This document shows, in pieces, positions 35,755 through 44,076 of a stretch of DNA of 48,348 nt. The notes beneath the pieces were generated by a model. That model worked only from the letters and a program-made list of their open reading frames with translations, searched no databases and was not told where the DNA came from. The stretch comes from Actinobacteria bacterium HGW-Actinobacteria-6 (GTDB taxonomy: Bacteria > Actinomycetota > Coriobacteriia > Anaerosomatales > Anaerosomataceae). The position numbers were made by a program, and so were the translations under genes. The stretch is taken from NCBI GenBank assembly GCA_002841295.1, contig PHEU01000014.1, positions 1 to 48,348 of the forward strand, read 5' to 3'. Position 1 is the first letter of the stretch; every line of letters begins with the position of its first letter.

Positions 35755-37075
35755 CGTCACCCTCGCCGGATCGGGTGTCGGACAAAGCAAGCGTTGCGGT
35801 GACCGTGGTTCCGGTCCCCTCTTCACTCACGACAGTCAGTCCGCTTCCAGTGCTGAAGCGTCCTCGTAGCCTATCGTCCACGTTCTTGAGCGCTATGCCT
35901 AGCCCCTTGCCATATCCAGCTTCAAGGATGCGCGGCAAGACCGACTCCGGTATGCCCACGCCGTCGTCGGCAACCGAGAGCACAAGTGATTCCTGCTCCA
36001 CACGTGCGCTGATGGAGATATGGAGCGGTCCGTCCGGTCGCAGCCCATGCTGAACGCAGTTCTCGACGAGGGGCTGCACGATGAAGGCTGGAACCAGAAC
36101 CCTCATCGCGGCTGGATCGATATCCTCGGTAACCTGAATGCGCTCGCCGAAACGGGCGTGCTCGAAAACGAGGTAGCTGCGCGCGTACTCCAACTCTCGC
36201 TTGAGGGGGACGAGCTCCTCATTCTCCTCAAGCGTGCGGCGGTAGAAGCGTGCAAACTCGCGAAGCAGGTCGCGAGCGCGAGGGGGATCGGTGCGAATCA
36301 AACTCGCGATCGTGTTGATCGTGTTGAACAAGAAATGTGGGTTGATCTGCGCCTGAAGCGCCTTGAGCTCCATCCGGCACGCCAACTCGGTCTGCCGCTC
36401 CAGCTCCGAGAGCTCAAGCTGTGTCGAGAGCAGCCGGGCGAGCCCCTCAACCATCGTCACCTGCGTTTCGTTCAGCAAGCGCGGAGTGGTGTAGTAGAAC
36501 TTGAGCGTACCGACCGGCTCGTTGCGAATCTGCAGGGGCACGACAATCGCTGCCCTCAGCAGGCACCCCGTTCTCGGGCACCCGATCTCCTCGCGGGTGG
36601 AGAGGATACGGTGTTCGTTCGTCTCGATGGCCTCCCGTGTGGCACGCGTGAGAATCGGACCTCCCACCGCGTGGTGATCCTCGCCGATGCCCGCGAATCC
36701 AAGGACCTGCTCGGTGTCGGTGATCGCCACCGCCGCCGCCTCACTCTCCTCAAGCGCGAGCCGACAGACCGCCTGGGCGGTCTTCTGGTCAAGCCCGCGA
36801 CGAAGGTACACCAGGCTTTGATCGGCAATCTCCAGGATGTGATGCGAATGAAGAGCCTTCAGGTGATCCGGCCGGGTCACAAACCTGGCGACAGCCGAGC
36901 CGGTCGCAACGAACACAAGTCCAATGACAACCGACGTGAATACAAGCCTGGGGACGTCGACGACGAGCGCAGCCGCAGCCACCATGCCGATAAGAGCCGT
37001 CGTGAAGAGCAGCACCACATCGATGATCCATGTCCGCCGGCTGGAAACAGGCCTGAGACTCCCGTTGCCCGCCAT
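35747..37075 (-). CDS. LytS-like sensor histidine kinase
   Basis: The 442-residue kinase has two N-terminal membrane helices (IIDVVLLFTTALIGMVAAAAL and VFTSVVIGLVFVATG) rather than the larger 5TM-LYT module. A GAF-like domain follows (residues about 80-215; contains CPRTGCLLRAAIVVPL). The His_kinase dimerisation region has LQAQINPHFLFNTINTIASL with the phosphoacceptor His in NPHFLFN. The HATPase part has VQPLVENCVQHGL and VADDGVGIP. The start overlaps the GNAT stop (TGATG). The cytoplasmic GAF domain with Cys-Pro-Arg-Thr-Gly-Cys could sense redox or a small ligand, which is inference. Confidence 0.92.
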   Translation of the reverse strand: MAGNGSLRPVSSRRTWIIDVVLLFTTALIGMVAAAALVVDVPRLVFTSVVIGLVFVATGSAVARFVTRPDHLKALHSHHILEIADQSLVYLRRGLDQKTAQAVCRLALEESEAAAVAITDTEQVLGFAGIGEDHHAVGGPILTRATREAIETNEHRILSTREEIGCPRTGCLLRAAIVVPLQIRNEPVGTLKFYYTTPRLLNETQVTMVEGLARLLSTQLELSELERQTELACRMELKALQAQINPHFLFNTINTIASLIRTDPPRARDLLREFARFYRRTLEENEELVPLKRELEYARSYLVFEHARFGERIQVTEDIDPAAMRVLVPAFIVQPLVENCVQHGLRPDGPLHISISARVEQESLVLSVADDGVGIPESVLPRILEAGYGKGLGIALKNVDDRLRGRFSTGSGLTVVSEEGTGTTVTATLALSDTRSGEGDDA

Positions 37076-37899
37076 CAGCCCACGCCCATGGTGAGGAAGC
37101 AAGAAGCGCCTGGAAGCTCCCGGAACCCACCCCTGGCGTACAGCGCTCGTGAAGACACGTTCTCCTCCTGCGTATAGAGTGTCACAGCCCTGGCACCAGC
37201 GCGTGCCATGAACGCCACCGCATCGCCGAGCAGCAGAGCTCCGATTCCGCGACCGCGCTCTTCCGGCATGACCGCGAGTCGGCCGAGCATTCCATCGCCC
37301 CGGCTGACAGTGCAAAGAGTATAGCCGATGACCGAGCCGCCACGGATTGCAGCCGTTGCCCGCTCGGCTGCGAGGTATCTGCGAAGCGTCGGCGCGTCGA
37401 AGCGCCAGAAGTCGTCGAAACACGCGCCATCAACGCGCTCAAGCGCCTCGATATCGGCAGCACCAGCAAGACGAAGGCCGACACCCGGAACTGCAGGGGG
37501 TTCTTGGTCTCCCGGGCGGTCAAGGCGCAACGTGATCCCCCGATGGACGACCTGCATTCCCGCCGCGACGTACGGTGCCGAGAGGCCCTCGGCCACAAGC
37601 GGGCTCAAGAGACCGCTGAAGCCCTGCGAGCGTGCCAGCGAGCCGAGATCACGGAGGATCGACGCCATGTCGCGCTCGGCACACCAGAGGCCCTGTACGG
37701 CGAGCAGGCCGGAATGTGAGCGCCATACCCCAACCAGCGCCGCATCGCCCGCCTCGCTCACCTGAATGCGCCAGGGGGCGTCTCGCCATACGGCTTCGAA
37801 ATCCTCGCGGGTCTTGAACAGGTGTGCGGCCCCCACCGCCGCCCACACGGCGCCAAGCTCACGCTCGTCAGCGGCGCGCATTACGTGCGAGCGGCTCAC
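37075..37899 (-). CDS. GNAT N-acetyltransferase
   Basis: The 274-residue protein has a degenerate N-terminal GNAT-like half and a complete C-terminal one. The latter contains LGRLAVMPEERGRGIGALLL (acetyl-CoA loop R-G-x-G-I-G) and VTLYTQEENVSSRALYARGGF. Substrate is unknown. It starts at a GTG overlapping the TauE stop (GTGA) and ends overlapping the LytS start. Confidence 0.88.
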   Translation of the reverse strand: MSRSHVMRAADERELGAVWAAVGAAHLFKTREDFEAVWRDAPWRIQVSEAGDAALVGVWRSHSGLLAVQGLWCAERDMASILRDLGSLARSQGFSGLLSPLVAEGLSAPYVAAGMQVVHRGITLRLDRPGDQEPPAVPGVGLRLAGAADIEALERVDGACFDDFWRFDAPTLRRYLAAERATAAIRGGSVIGYTLCTVSRGDGMLGRLAVMPEERGRGIGALLLGDAVAFMARAGARAVTLYTQEENVSSRALYARGGFRELPGASCFLTMGVG

Positions 37900-38693
37900 A
37901 ACACGCCCGCCTGCGCCAAGGCCAGAGACAGGCCCACAAACAGAAGCAGTGCGGCAAATGCGAGCTTGACGAAGCGCTCCTTCGCGACAGACGTGATCTT
38001 CGCGCCAATGAGCGCGCCCGGTATGACACCAATCGCGAGCAACGCCGCAAGTCCGAGGTCAACATGCCCTAGCAACGTATGCGTGATGCTCCCGGGAATG
38101 GATAGAATCGTCACCACCACGAGGGACGTTCCTATCGCCCGCTTGATATCGAACCCGAACCAGCGCACCAGCGCCGGAACAACGATGAAACCCCCACCCA
38201 GGCCAAGAAAGCCCGAGTAGAGCCCCGTGATCAGTCCGAGCGCGGCAAGGCTCAGTCGACGATTTCGCACGCTCTTGTGCGGCTCGGCAGGCAGCACGAC
38301 CAGCTCGGGAGATGCTGCTGGCCGGCGAAACGCTAGGAGGACCATGTCGATGGACATGTAGCTGATGACGCCCGCCGTCACGTACATGAGAAACGGGCCG
38401 CCGACCGCCTGCGTGGCAAGCGCGCCCGCCACCGAAGCAACCGCCCCCCATGCGCCCAGCGTCACACCAGCGCGCAGGTCCATGAGTCCCCGGCGATAGT
38501 ACGAGATCGCGCCCGAAATCGCGGTTGGCAGAATCACGGGCAGAGGCGTGCCAACGGCGATGAGCTCGCTTTGCCCGAGCAACAACCGAATCGCAGGCGT
38601 GGTCACGACCCCACCACCGATTCCGAACAGCCCCGATAGCACGCTTGAGATAAACCCTATCGCAACTGCAAGTAGTGATTGTCCTGCGCTCAT
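37896..38693 (-). CDS. TauE/SafE family membrane transporter
   Basis: This is an integral membrane protein of 265 residues with about eight helices and the two family repeats. The first is SSVLSGLFGIGGGVVTTPAI near the N-terminus, the second GLYSGFLGLGGGFIVVPALV in the middle. The family exports sulfite, sulfoacetate or other organosulfur anions; the substrate here is not determined. It overlaps both neighbours by a few bases. Confidence 0.92.
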   Translation of the reverse strand: MSAGQSLLAVAIGFISSVLSGLFGIGGGVVTTPAIRLLLGQSELIAVGTPLPVILPTAISGAISYYRRGLMDLRAGVTLGAWGAVASVAGALATQAVGGPFLMYVTAGVISYMSIDMVLLAFRRPAASPELVVLPAEPHKSVRNRRLSLAALGLITGLYSGFLGLGGGFIVVPALVRWFGFDIKRAIGTSLVVVTILSIPGSITHTLLGHVDLGLAALLAIGVIPGALIGAKITSVAKERFVKLAFAALLLFVGLSLALAQAGVL

Positions 38694-39934
38694 CAGTCCG
38701 GTCGGACCACCGGGAATCGCCCGGTGATGGCGCTGCGATCAACGCGACGCTCTCCAGTGAGCAGCGGCTTAAGTGCGACGTCCTCCCACAGCCTGTCCAT
38801 GAGCATCGGCCAGCGGCGCTGGAAGACGAAGTAACGCTCACAGTTGTCGCGTGCGAACGCCGATGCAGTCGGAACGACCGTCCGCGCGATATTCAGGTAC
38901 TCGCTACGCTCCTTGCCTGCAAGCGCGCGCATGATCGCGGTGATTCGTGCCCGCCAGCCGATCGAGGAGTCCACGAAGCGTCCCGGGTACGGATTGAGCG
39001 AATCGGGCGTCACCTGTCGCAGGTCCACCTGAGACTTGGAGAACTCAAGCTTACGGTGCTCGTAGATGAACCGGAAGACGTCCTGCCGGAATGCGCGCGC
39101 CTCGCTCGGCAGCTTCGGGGGGCGATGGATTATCGACCACTCGCCGTCCAGGAAGACGTCTCCGCCGTGCATGCGGGCGTTGATGACGTAGTCGATGTCC
39201 TCACCGCGAACGACCCACGGGTCGAACGAGACGTTCATGAACATGTCGCGGTGAATACCGAGGCATCCACCGAATGCCACGGCGCTTGGGCGTATGCGCG
39301 GCGGCGCAGCGACCACGCCAAGTGCCTCGTTGTACGCGTCGTCCTGGCGCCAGAACATGTCGTACCACGGCGCCGTGCCGGCCACCTGATAGCGTCCTTC
39401 TTCATCAGTGTAGTAGCCGCTCTTGGCAAGAATGGTCTTGCCTCCTGCAGTGGTCTCCCCGATTCCCTCGGCGGCGATCTCCAGGAACCGAGGATCGCTG
39501 ATGACCTGATCGTCATCAACGAACACGACAAAATCGCAGCCGAGAATCGCAGCCACCACAAGGCCCACGTTTCGAACGGCGCCGTAGCTGGCGAGCCCCA
39601 CAGCCGGAAGCACATCCGCGAACTCAAGCTGTTCCATGCGCCGATGGAGCGAGCCCATCTCGGCAGGACCGACGATGATCGAGTCGATGCCCGGGAAGTC
39701 CGCAAGGATGCCACGAACCCGATCCTCGGCCTCGTGCTCGATCGACGAATCAGAAGCGGCTACGAGCACGACGACTCTACCGAGTCCGTTCACGATCTCA
39801 AGCGAGCGCAGGCACTCGGGAAGCGTGCCGTCGGAGTCGATGACCGTAGGATGGTCGTATACGAAGGGGCCACGGTCGCTACCGCGCATGCGCCTTCGTG
39901 TCCAGAAAGTCGGTATGACAACGCACGGTTCCAC
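38693..39934 (-). CDS. Glycosyltransferase family 2-like protein
   Basis: The 413-residue protein starts VIPTFWTRRR and has a GT-A type nucleotide-sugar region with FVVFVDDDQVISDPRFL (DxD equivalent) near residue 170. GCLGIHRDMF and RGEDIDYVINARM lie later, the latter resembling the ED acceptor motif of GT2 enzymes. It has no signal peptide or clear membrane segment. The start is GTG with AAGGAG upstream. The acceptor may be a cell-surface glycan or a compatible solute; nothing in the sequence decides this. Confidence 0.75.
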   Translation of the reverse strand: MEPCVVIPTFWTRRRMRGSDRGPFVYDHPTVIDSDGTLPECLRSLEIVNGLGRVVVLVAASDSSIEHEAEDRVRGILADFPGIDSIIVGPAEMGSLHRRMEQLEFADVLPAVGLASYGAVRNVGLVVAAILGCDFVVFVDDDQVISDPRFLEIAAEGIGETTAGGKTILAKSGYYTDEEGRYQVAGTAPWYDMFWRQDDAYNEALGVVAAPPRIRPSAVAFGGCLGIHRDMFMNVSFDPWVVRGEDIDYVINARMHGGDVFLDGEWSIIHRPPKLPSEARAFRQDVFRFIYEHRKLEFSKSQVDLRQVTPDSLNPYPGRFVDSSIGWRARITAIMRALAGKERSEYLNIARTVVPTASAFARDNCERYFVFQRRWPMLMDRLWEDVALKPLLTGERRVDRSAITGRFPVVRPD

Positions 39935-40012
39935 GGGTGGCTCCTTCTGTTCTGCAAGCAGCGGACGTGCGCGTCAACACGACGCACAGCGACCATGATA
40001 CCGCGACCGCGC

Positions 40013-40666
40013 TCACTTCGCGCTTGTCGCCTTCTCCGTGGCTGCCGAGCACTGCTTCATAACATCGACAAGTACCTTGTACGGTCGCGAACCCACCACT
40101 AGTTGCCTGCACATCAGTGCCGAGGGTGTGGTGCTCACGCCGAGCTCAATCGCGAGCTGCACGAAGGCATTCAGTCGCTCCTCGTACGTACCGTCCTGCC
40201 ACGCCTTCGTAACAGCAGCCGCATCCAATCCATGTGCTGCGGCGATCTTCAGCAGCACCTCCTGGCTGCCGATATCGAGCCCCAGGCCATAATGTGCCGA
40301 GAAGATCGCCTCGTGCACCGCCTCGTAGACATCCGGGCCCACATCTCGGGCCAGTTCAGCCATCACCATCGCGCGATGCGTCTTCGGAACAAAGTGCGGC
40401 AGAACCATCGGGTGCCCTGCCGCCTCAGCCAACCCGAGAAGATGAGCCTCGACATGCTCTGAGTGGTCGAAGTCGTTATCTGCGGCCGAGAGACCCTCCT
40501 CGGGCATGTCTGGTCGCAACTCGAACGGGACGTTCATCACGGGAACTGAGAATTCACGGGCAAGCTGCTCGTACCGGAACCGGTCGACGTAGCAGAATGG
40601 TCAAGCATAGTCGAAGAACACAAGCACCGGCTGAGTACCTGTCAGTCGTTCCTCGACGGCGCTCAC
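40013..40666 (-). CDS. Selenocysteine-containing FrnE/DsbA-family oxidoreductase
   Basis: This is a cytoplasmic thioredoxin-fold protein of 217 residues counting selenocysteine. The frame begins at GTG 40666, which overlaps the AmrS stop by four bases (GTGA), and runs through an in-frame UGA at codon 22 (40601-40603). The surrounding residues are VFFDYA-U-PFCYVDRF, where FrnE-type DsbA proteins have C-P-F-C. Downstream the protein is a complete FrnE-like domain (MNVPFELRPDMPEEG, GSQEVLLKIAAAHGLD, and cis-Pro region GVSTTPSALMC). A SECIS-like hairpin begins five bases after the UGA. The annotation from ATG 40540 alone would lack the active site. Expected chemistry is thiol/selenol-disulfide exchange; partner unknown. 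Confidence 0.85.
40565..40603 (-). promoter_or_regulatory. UGA codon and bacterial SECIS-like hairpin
   Basis: After the UGA and five spacer bases, the 31-base segment folds as CTGCT-a-CGT-cg-ACCGG-TT-CCGGT-ACG-AGCAG. That is a 13-bp stem with small bulges and an apical GGTT. The apical loop sits about 20 bases after the UGA, as in the fdhF SECIS read by SelB, which also carries an apical GGU. This strongly supports decoding as selenocysteine. Confidence 0.75.
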
Positions 40667-41670
40667 GTGCGCACCCCGAGCGGACGGCCACAGTGCGCGC
40701 AGCTTCCACCGTCAAGGCTCATGCTCAGCACAGCGTGTCCCTCTCGCTCGATTGCGGTGGCACCGCACGACGGACACCGCGTGTCCTCGCCGCCAGGCTC
40801 GTCGACATTGCCCAGAAAGACGAAGTGCAGTCCCTCCTCGGCACCGATCGCAACGGCTCTTTCAAGCGTCGGGATCGGCGTGGGCGGCAGGTGCGACAGC
40901 TCAACGTACGGGAAGAAGCGCGTGATGTGCCACGGCGTATCGGGGCCAAGTTCTCTCGCGATCCAGGCGGCGATACCATGCAGCGTGTCATCGTCGTCGT
41001 TGATCGTCGGGATGATGTTCGTGACGACCTCCACATGCATGTTCCATACCTGCCTGGCACGCACCGCCATCTCCAGCACGGGCTGCACAGAGCGAACCTT
41101 GCATAGGGTGTGGTACGTGCGATCGTCGAATGCCTTCACGTCAACACGCCAGACATCGATGACCTCGCCGATAGTGTCGAGACCCGCCTCGGTGATGTAG
41201 CCGTTGGTCACCATTACGGTGTAGAGGCCGGCAGCCCGGGCAGCCAGGGAGACGTCGAGCACGTACTCCACCCAGATCACGGGCTCGTTGTATGTGAACG
41301 CTATGCCCTCGCAACCATTCTCAAGGGCGAGACGCACGGCATCGTTCGGCGTCAACATGCTGAGTTCGCCGTCGCCGGGCTTCGAGCGGCTGATCTGCCA
41401 GTTCTGACAGTGCGCACAGTGCATAGTGCAGCCAACACTGCCAAGCGAAAACGCGCGCGTCCCCGGCCTGAAGTGAAACACGGGTTTCTTCTCGATCGGA
41501 TCGACGGCTGCGGCAGAAACGAGACCGTAGGTGAGCGGCACTAACCGACCACCGCGATTCTCGCGCACGCCGCAGACACCGGTCTTGTCGGGCGCGATCC
41601 GGCAGTCGTGCGGGCAGAGCAGGCAGTGCACCCGCTCGCCCTCAGCTTCCCAGAGAAGTGCCTCACGCAC
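40663..41670 (-). CDS. amrS: AmmeMemoRadiSam-type radical SAM protein AmrS
   Basis: This is a radical SAM enzyme of 335 residues. The cluster motif is in GCTMHCAHCQNWQIS. Additional cysteines lie at both ends: CLLCPHDCRI near the N-terminus and CPSCG...CAHCGRPLG at the C-terminus. The core YNEPVIWVEYVLDVS and TNGYITEAGL are typical of PflA-like AmrS proteins. Biological role of the family is unresolved; AmrA and AmrB partners are not in the window. It starts at GTG with GGGAGG and overlaps the selenoprotein gene by four bases, implying shared translation and perhaps shared redox function. Confidence 0.9.
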   Translation of the reverse strand: MREALLWEAEGERVHCLLCPHDCRIAPDKTGVCGVRENRGGRLVPLTYGLVSAAAVDPIEKKPVFHFRPGTRAFSLGSVGCTMHCAHCQNWQISRSKPGDGELSMLTPNDAVRLALENGCEGIAFTYNEPVIWVEYVLDVSLAARAAGLYTVMVTNGYITEAGLDTIGEVIDVWRVDVKAFDDRTYHTLCKVRSVQPVLEMAVRARQVWNMHVEVVTNIIPTINDDDDTLHGIAAWIARELGPDTPWHITRFFPYVELSHLPPTPIPTLERAVAIGAEEGLHFVFLGNVDEPGGEDTRCPSCGATAIEREGHAVLSMSLDGGSCAHCGRPLGVRT

Positions 41671-41679
41671 GGTGCCTCC

Positions 41680-43503
41680 CTAGCCGGGAGCCAGCCGCAC
41701 CTGGTCCTTCCCGGCGTGCATTGCCTCCCGGAGCGCCGCGTCCGCGGACTCCAGCAACGCCATCGGATCCGAGAGTGTCTCGGCAGCCGTTGCAACACCT
41801 GCCGAGACGCTCAGGGCGTTATCGTCTGTATACCCCTCAGCACGACCGATGTCCGCTTTGCGAATCGCCGAGCGGATCTTCTCGGTGACAGCGAATGCGG
41901 CGGTCTTGCCCACGCCCGGGAGCAGCACGGCGAACTGGTCCGCCACGTAACGCGCCGCCATGTCGGTGGACCTGAGTTGCACCGCCAACAGATTCCCAAG
42001 TGCGGCCAGTATCCGGTCACCGGCTTCTTCGCCGAGCGAGTCGTTGACCGATCCGAAGTCATCGATATCGAAGAGCACTAGTGACAGCGGCGCCTTGTAG
42101 CGAGCATGCCGGGCGACCTCAAGCTGCAACCGCTCCGCGAAGGCACGTCTGTTCCATAGCCCCGTCAGCGCATCGAGGGTCCGGGTCGCCTCAAGCGATT
42201 CCTCGGCGCTGGCAAGGCGCTGACGCTGCAGTGGGAAGCACATCGACCAGGTCGAGTCTCCACGCAAGATGGCGATTGCGTGCTCGACACAGGTGGGATA
42301 GCCACACGATCCACAGTCCAGTGCGTCCGCCCGGGTGGCGAATCCGCCAGAGACGAGCACCTCGTCTATCTGCTGCTCTTCCGGGCGCGGTATGTGCACC
42401 GGTTCCGCAATAAACGAGCGCACAAGCTCGACTGCAGGCAGGACGCCGAGCAGCGCACGGGTGCTCACACGTGTTGTGCCGGGCAACTCGCGGGCGGCCG
42501 CCTCGACATTGCGCTTCGAGAAGAGTGAGAGCCCCGGGTTGACCGCCGGACCGTCGATGCAGCCCTCGCAGTTGAGCATATCCACGATTGCAGGCGCAAT
42601 CTCACCCGAGGTCATCGCCGCGAGCAGACGATCGAGCGCTTCGATGCCGCGCACCACGTACACCTGCTGGCTGGTCATGTCACTGGCGGCAAGCGTCTTG
42701 CGCGGGAAGCCGTCAGTGAGCGAGATCTCCTTGAAGATCCCGGGCCTGCGCGGACCGGGCTCGATCGCCTTGCCTCGAACCGGATGCTGATGCTCGGACT
42801 CAGCGATCATCGACTTGAGTTCTGCGAAGTCGATCGCAGCATCGATAACACCACCAAACTGGGGATCGTGGACTTCATCCTTGCGTGCGTAGCACGGGCT
42901 GACGTAGACGATGGCGACATCGTCGGGATAGAGCGACCTGATGAGTCGTGCCTGCGCGACATATGGCGGCATCACGGGAGCGAGTGCTGGTGTCAGTGCC
43001 GGGTAGTACCGTCGCACAAAGTTCACGGCCACCGGACACGTCGAGCGCATGACGAGCAGCGAATCCTCGCGAGCGTGCACACGTTCGTACTCAGCCGCAA
43101 CCATTTCCTCGCCGAGAAGCGTGGTCTCAACCGAGTGGAAGCCGAGAATGGTGAGTGCGCGCTCAACTTGCGGCACGGTCATCGGATGCATGGCCGCGAT
43201 GAACTCCGTCGCCAGCAAAGCGATCACCGGTCGACGTCCTCTGAGCAAATCAAGAACCTGCGGGGTGTCATCCCTGACGATGTGGCCGCGTGCACCACAC
43301 TCGTTCACGCACTGTCCGCAGGCGATGCACTTCTCCTGGATAACCTCGGATCGCCCGTCGACGACGCGAATCGCCTTCACAGGGCAAGCGCGCACACAGC
43401 CCCAGCACTCACGGCACGCTTCCTTGCGATGGGTGATGAGCGGCTCCCGCAGCTTATCGGCTGTCACCTCGACACCGGCATCGTGTCCGGCTCTGTCACT
43501 CAT
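41680..43503 (-). CDS. [FeFe]-hydrogenase-like sensor fused to FeS domain and degenerate GGDEF
   Basis: The 607-residue protein has a 2[4Fe-4S] ferredoxin domain (Cys30, 33, 36, 40 and Cys59, 62, 65, 69). A hydrogenase-like domain follows with equivalents of the H-cluster motifs: L1 RSTCPVAV (Cys156), L2 SPCYARKDE (Cys204), L3 NCEGCIDGP (Cys312, Cys315). Next are a four-Cys FeS domain (Cys397, 400, 405, 422) and a C-terminal GGDEF fold (LDALTGLWNRRAF, FDIDDFGSVND). The GGDEF signature itself reads V-A-D-Q-F (520-524), so cyclase activity is doubtful. The layout resembles the sensory group C (HydS-like) hydrogenases, which sense rather than turn over H2. GGGGGATC precedes the ATG, and it lies 11 bases after QueT. 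Confidence 0.88.
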   Translation of the reverse strand: MSDRAGHDAGVEVTADKLREPLITHRKEACRECWGCVRACPVKAIRVVDGRSEVIQEKCIACGQCVNECGARGHIVRDDTPQVLDLLRGRRPVIALLATEFIAAMHPMTVPQVERALTILGFHSVETTLLGEEMVAAEYERVHAREDSLLVMRSTCPVAVNFVRRYYPALTPALAPVMPPYVAQARLIRSLYPDDVAIVYVSPCYARKDEVHDPQFGGVIDAAIDFAELKSMIAESEHQHPVRGKAIEPGPRRPGIFKEISLTDGFPRKTLAASDMTSQQVYVVRGIEALDRLLAAMTSGEIAPAIVDMLNCEGCIDGPAVNPGLSLFSKRNVEAAARELPGTTRVSTRALLGVLPAVELVRSFIAEPVHIPRPEEQQIDEVLVSGGFATRADALDCGSCGYPTCVEHAIAILRGDSTWSMCFPLQRQRLASAEESLEATRTLDALTGLWNRRAFAERLQLEVARHARYKAPLSLVLFDIDDFGSVNDSLGEEAGDRILAALGNLLAVQLRSTDMAARYVADQFAVLLPGVGKTAAFAVTEKIRSAIRKADIGRAEGYTDDNALSVSAGVATAAETLSDPMALLESADAALREAMHAGKDQVRLAPG

Positions 43504-43514
43504 TTGATCCCCCG

Positions 43515-44075
43515 TCAGTCCTCGGCCACACCGAACATCTGCTCAAAACCGAGTCTCTTCAGAGCAGCGAGCACGACTCCCCCAAGTACGTAGACCGCGA
43601 CGAACTGACCCGCCGCAACCGTCGCGACGCCGAACGCGTACATCGCCGGCCACGATGACGAAACGCTGATTCCAAAGAGTGTGAGGTCATAGAACCCCGT
43701 CGCCGCCAGAACGAACGGCAGATAGGCTGGCACAATAAGCGCGTTCGTCACTATCGGGCCGAGCAGCGCGATTCTCGGACGCTTGCGGAACCGCCACATC
43801 CACATCGCTCCGAGCAACGTGCCGAGCGATCCGAACCCGACGTCGAGTAGAGCAACAGGACCAAAGAGCGGAAGCATCGCAGCGTTCGCCACGACAGAGC
43901 CAAGCGCCAATCCCGGAATCGCTGCCGGGGTAAGACATGCGACAACAGTCAGCGCCTCGCTGAGGCGAAGCTGAACCGGCCCGTAGCCGAACGGGTTCTG
44001 AATCGTGATGAACGTCAGCACGGCGTACACGGCGGCGATAACACCGGCCTGAGCGATGTAGCGTGAAAGCTTCAC
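43515..44075 (-). CDS. queT: QueT-family ECF transporter substrate-binding subunit
   Basis: This 186-residue integral membrane protein is of the QueT type, the S-component thought to import a queuosine precursor with a shared energising module. It has about six helices. GPVQLRLSEALTVVACLTP near residue 33 is the family signature. It starts one base after the histidine kinase stop. The energising EcfA/T components are not adjacent. Confidence 0.85.
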   Translation of the reverse strand: MKLSRYIAQAGVIAAVYAVLTFITIQNPFGYGPVQLRLSEALTVVACLTPAAIPGLALGSVVANAAMLPLFGPVALLDVGFGSLGTLLGAMWMWRFRKRPRIALLGPIVTNALIVPAYLPFVLAATGFYDLTLFGISVSSSWPAMYAFGVATVAAGQFVAVYVLGGVVLAALKRLGFEQMFGVAED

Positions 44076-44076
44076 G

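Noticed and set aside
38675-40102. A 475-codon plus-strand frame antisense to the glycosyltransferase
   Set aside because: No motifs; the minus-strand glycosyltransferase has coherent signature residues and coupled neighbours.
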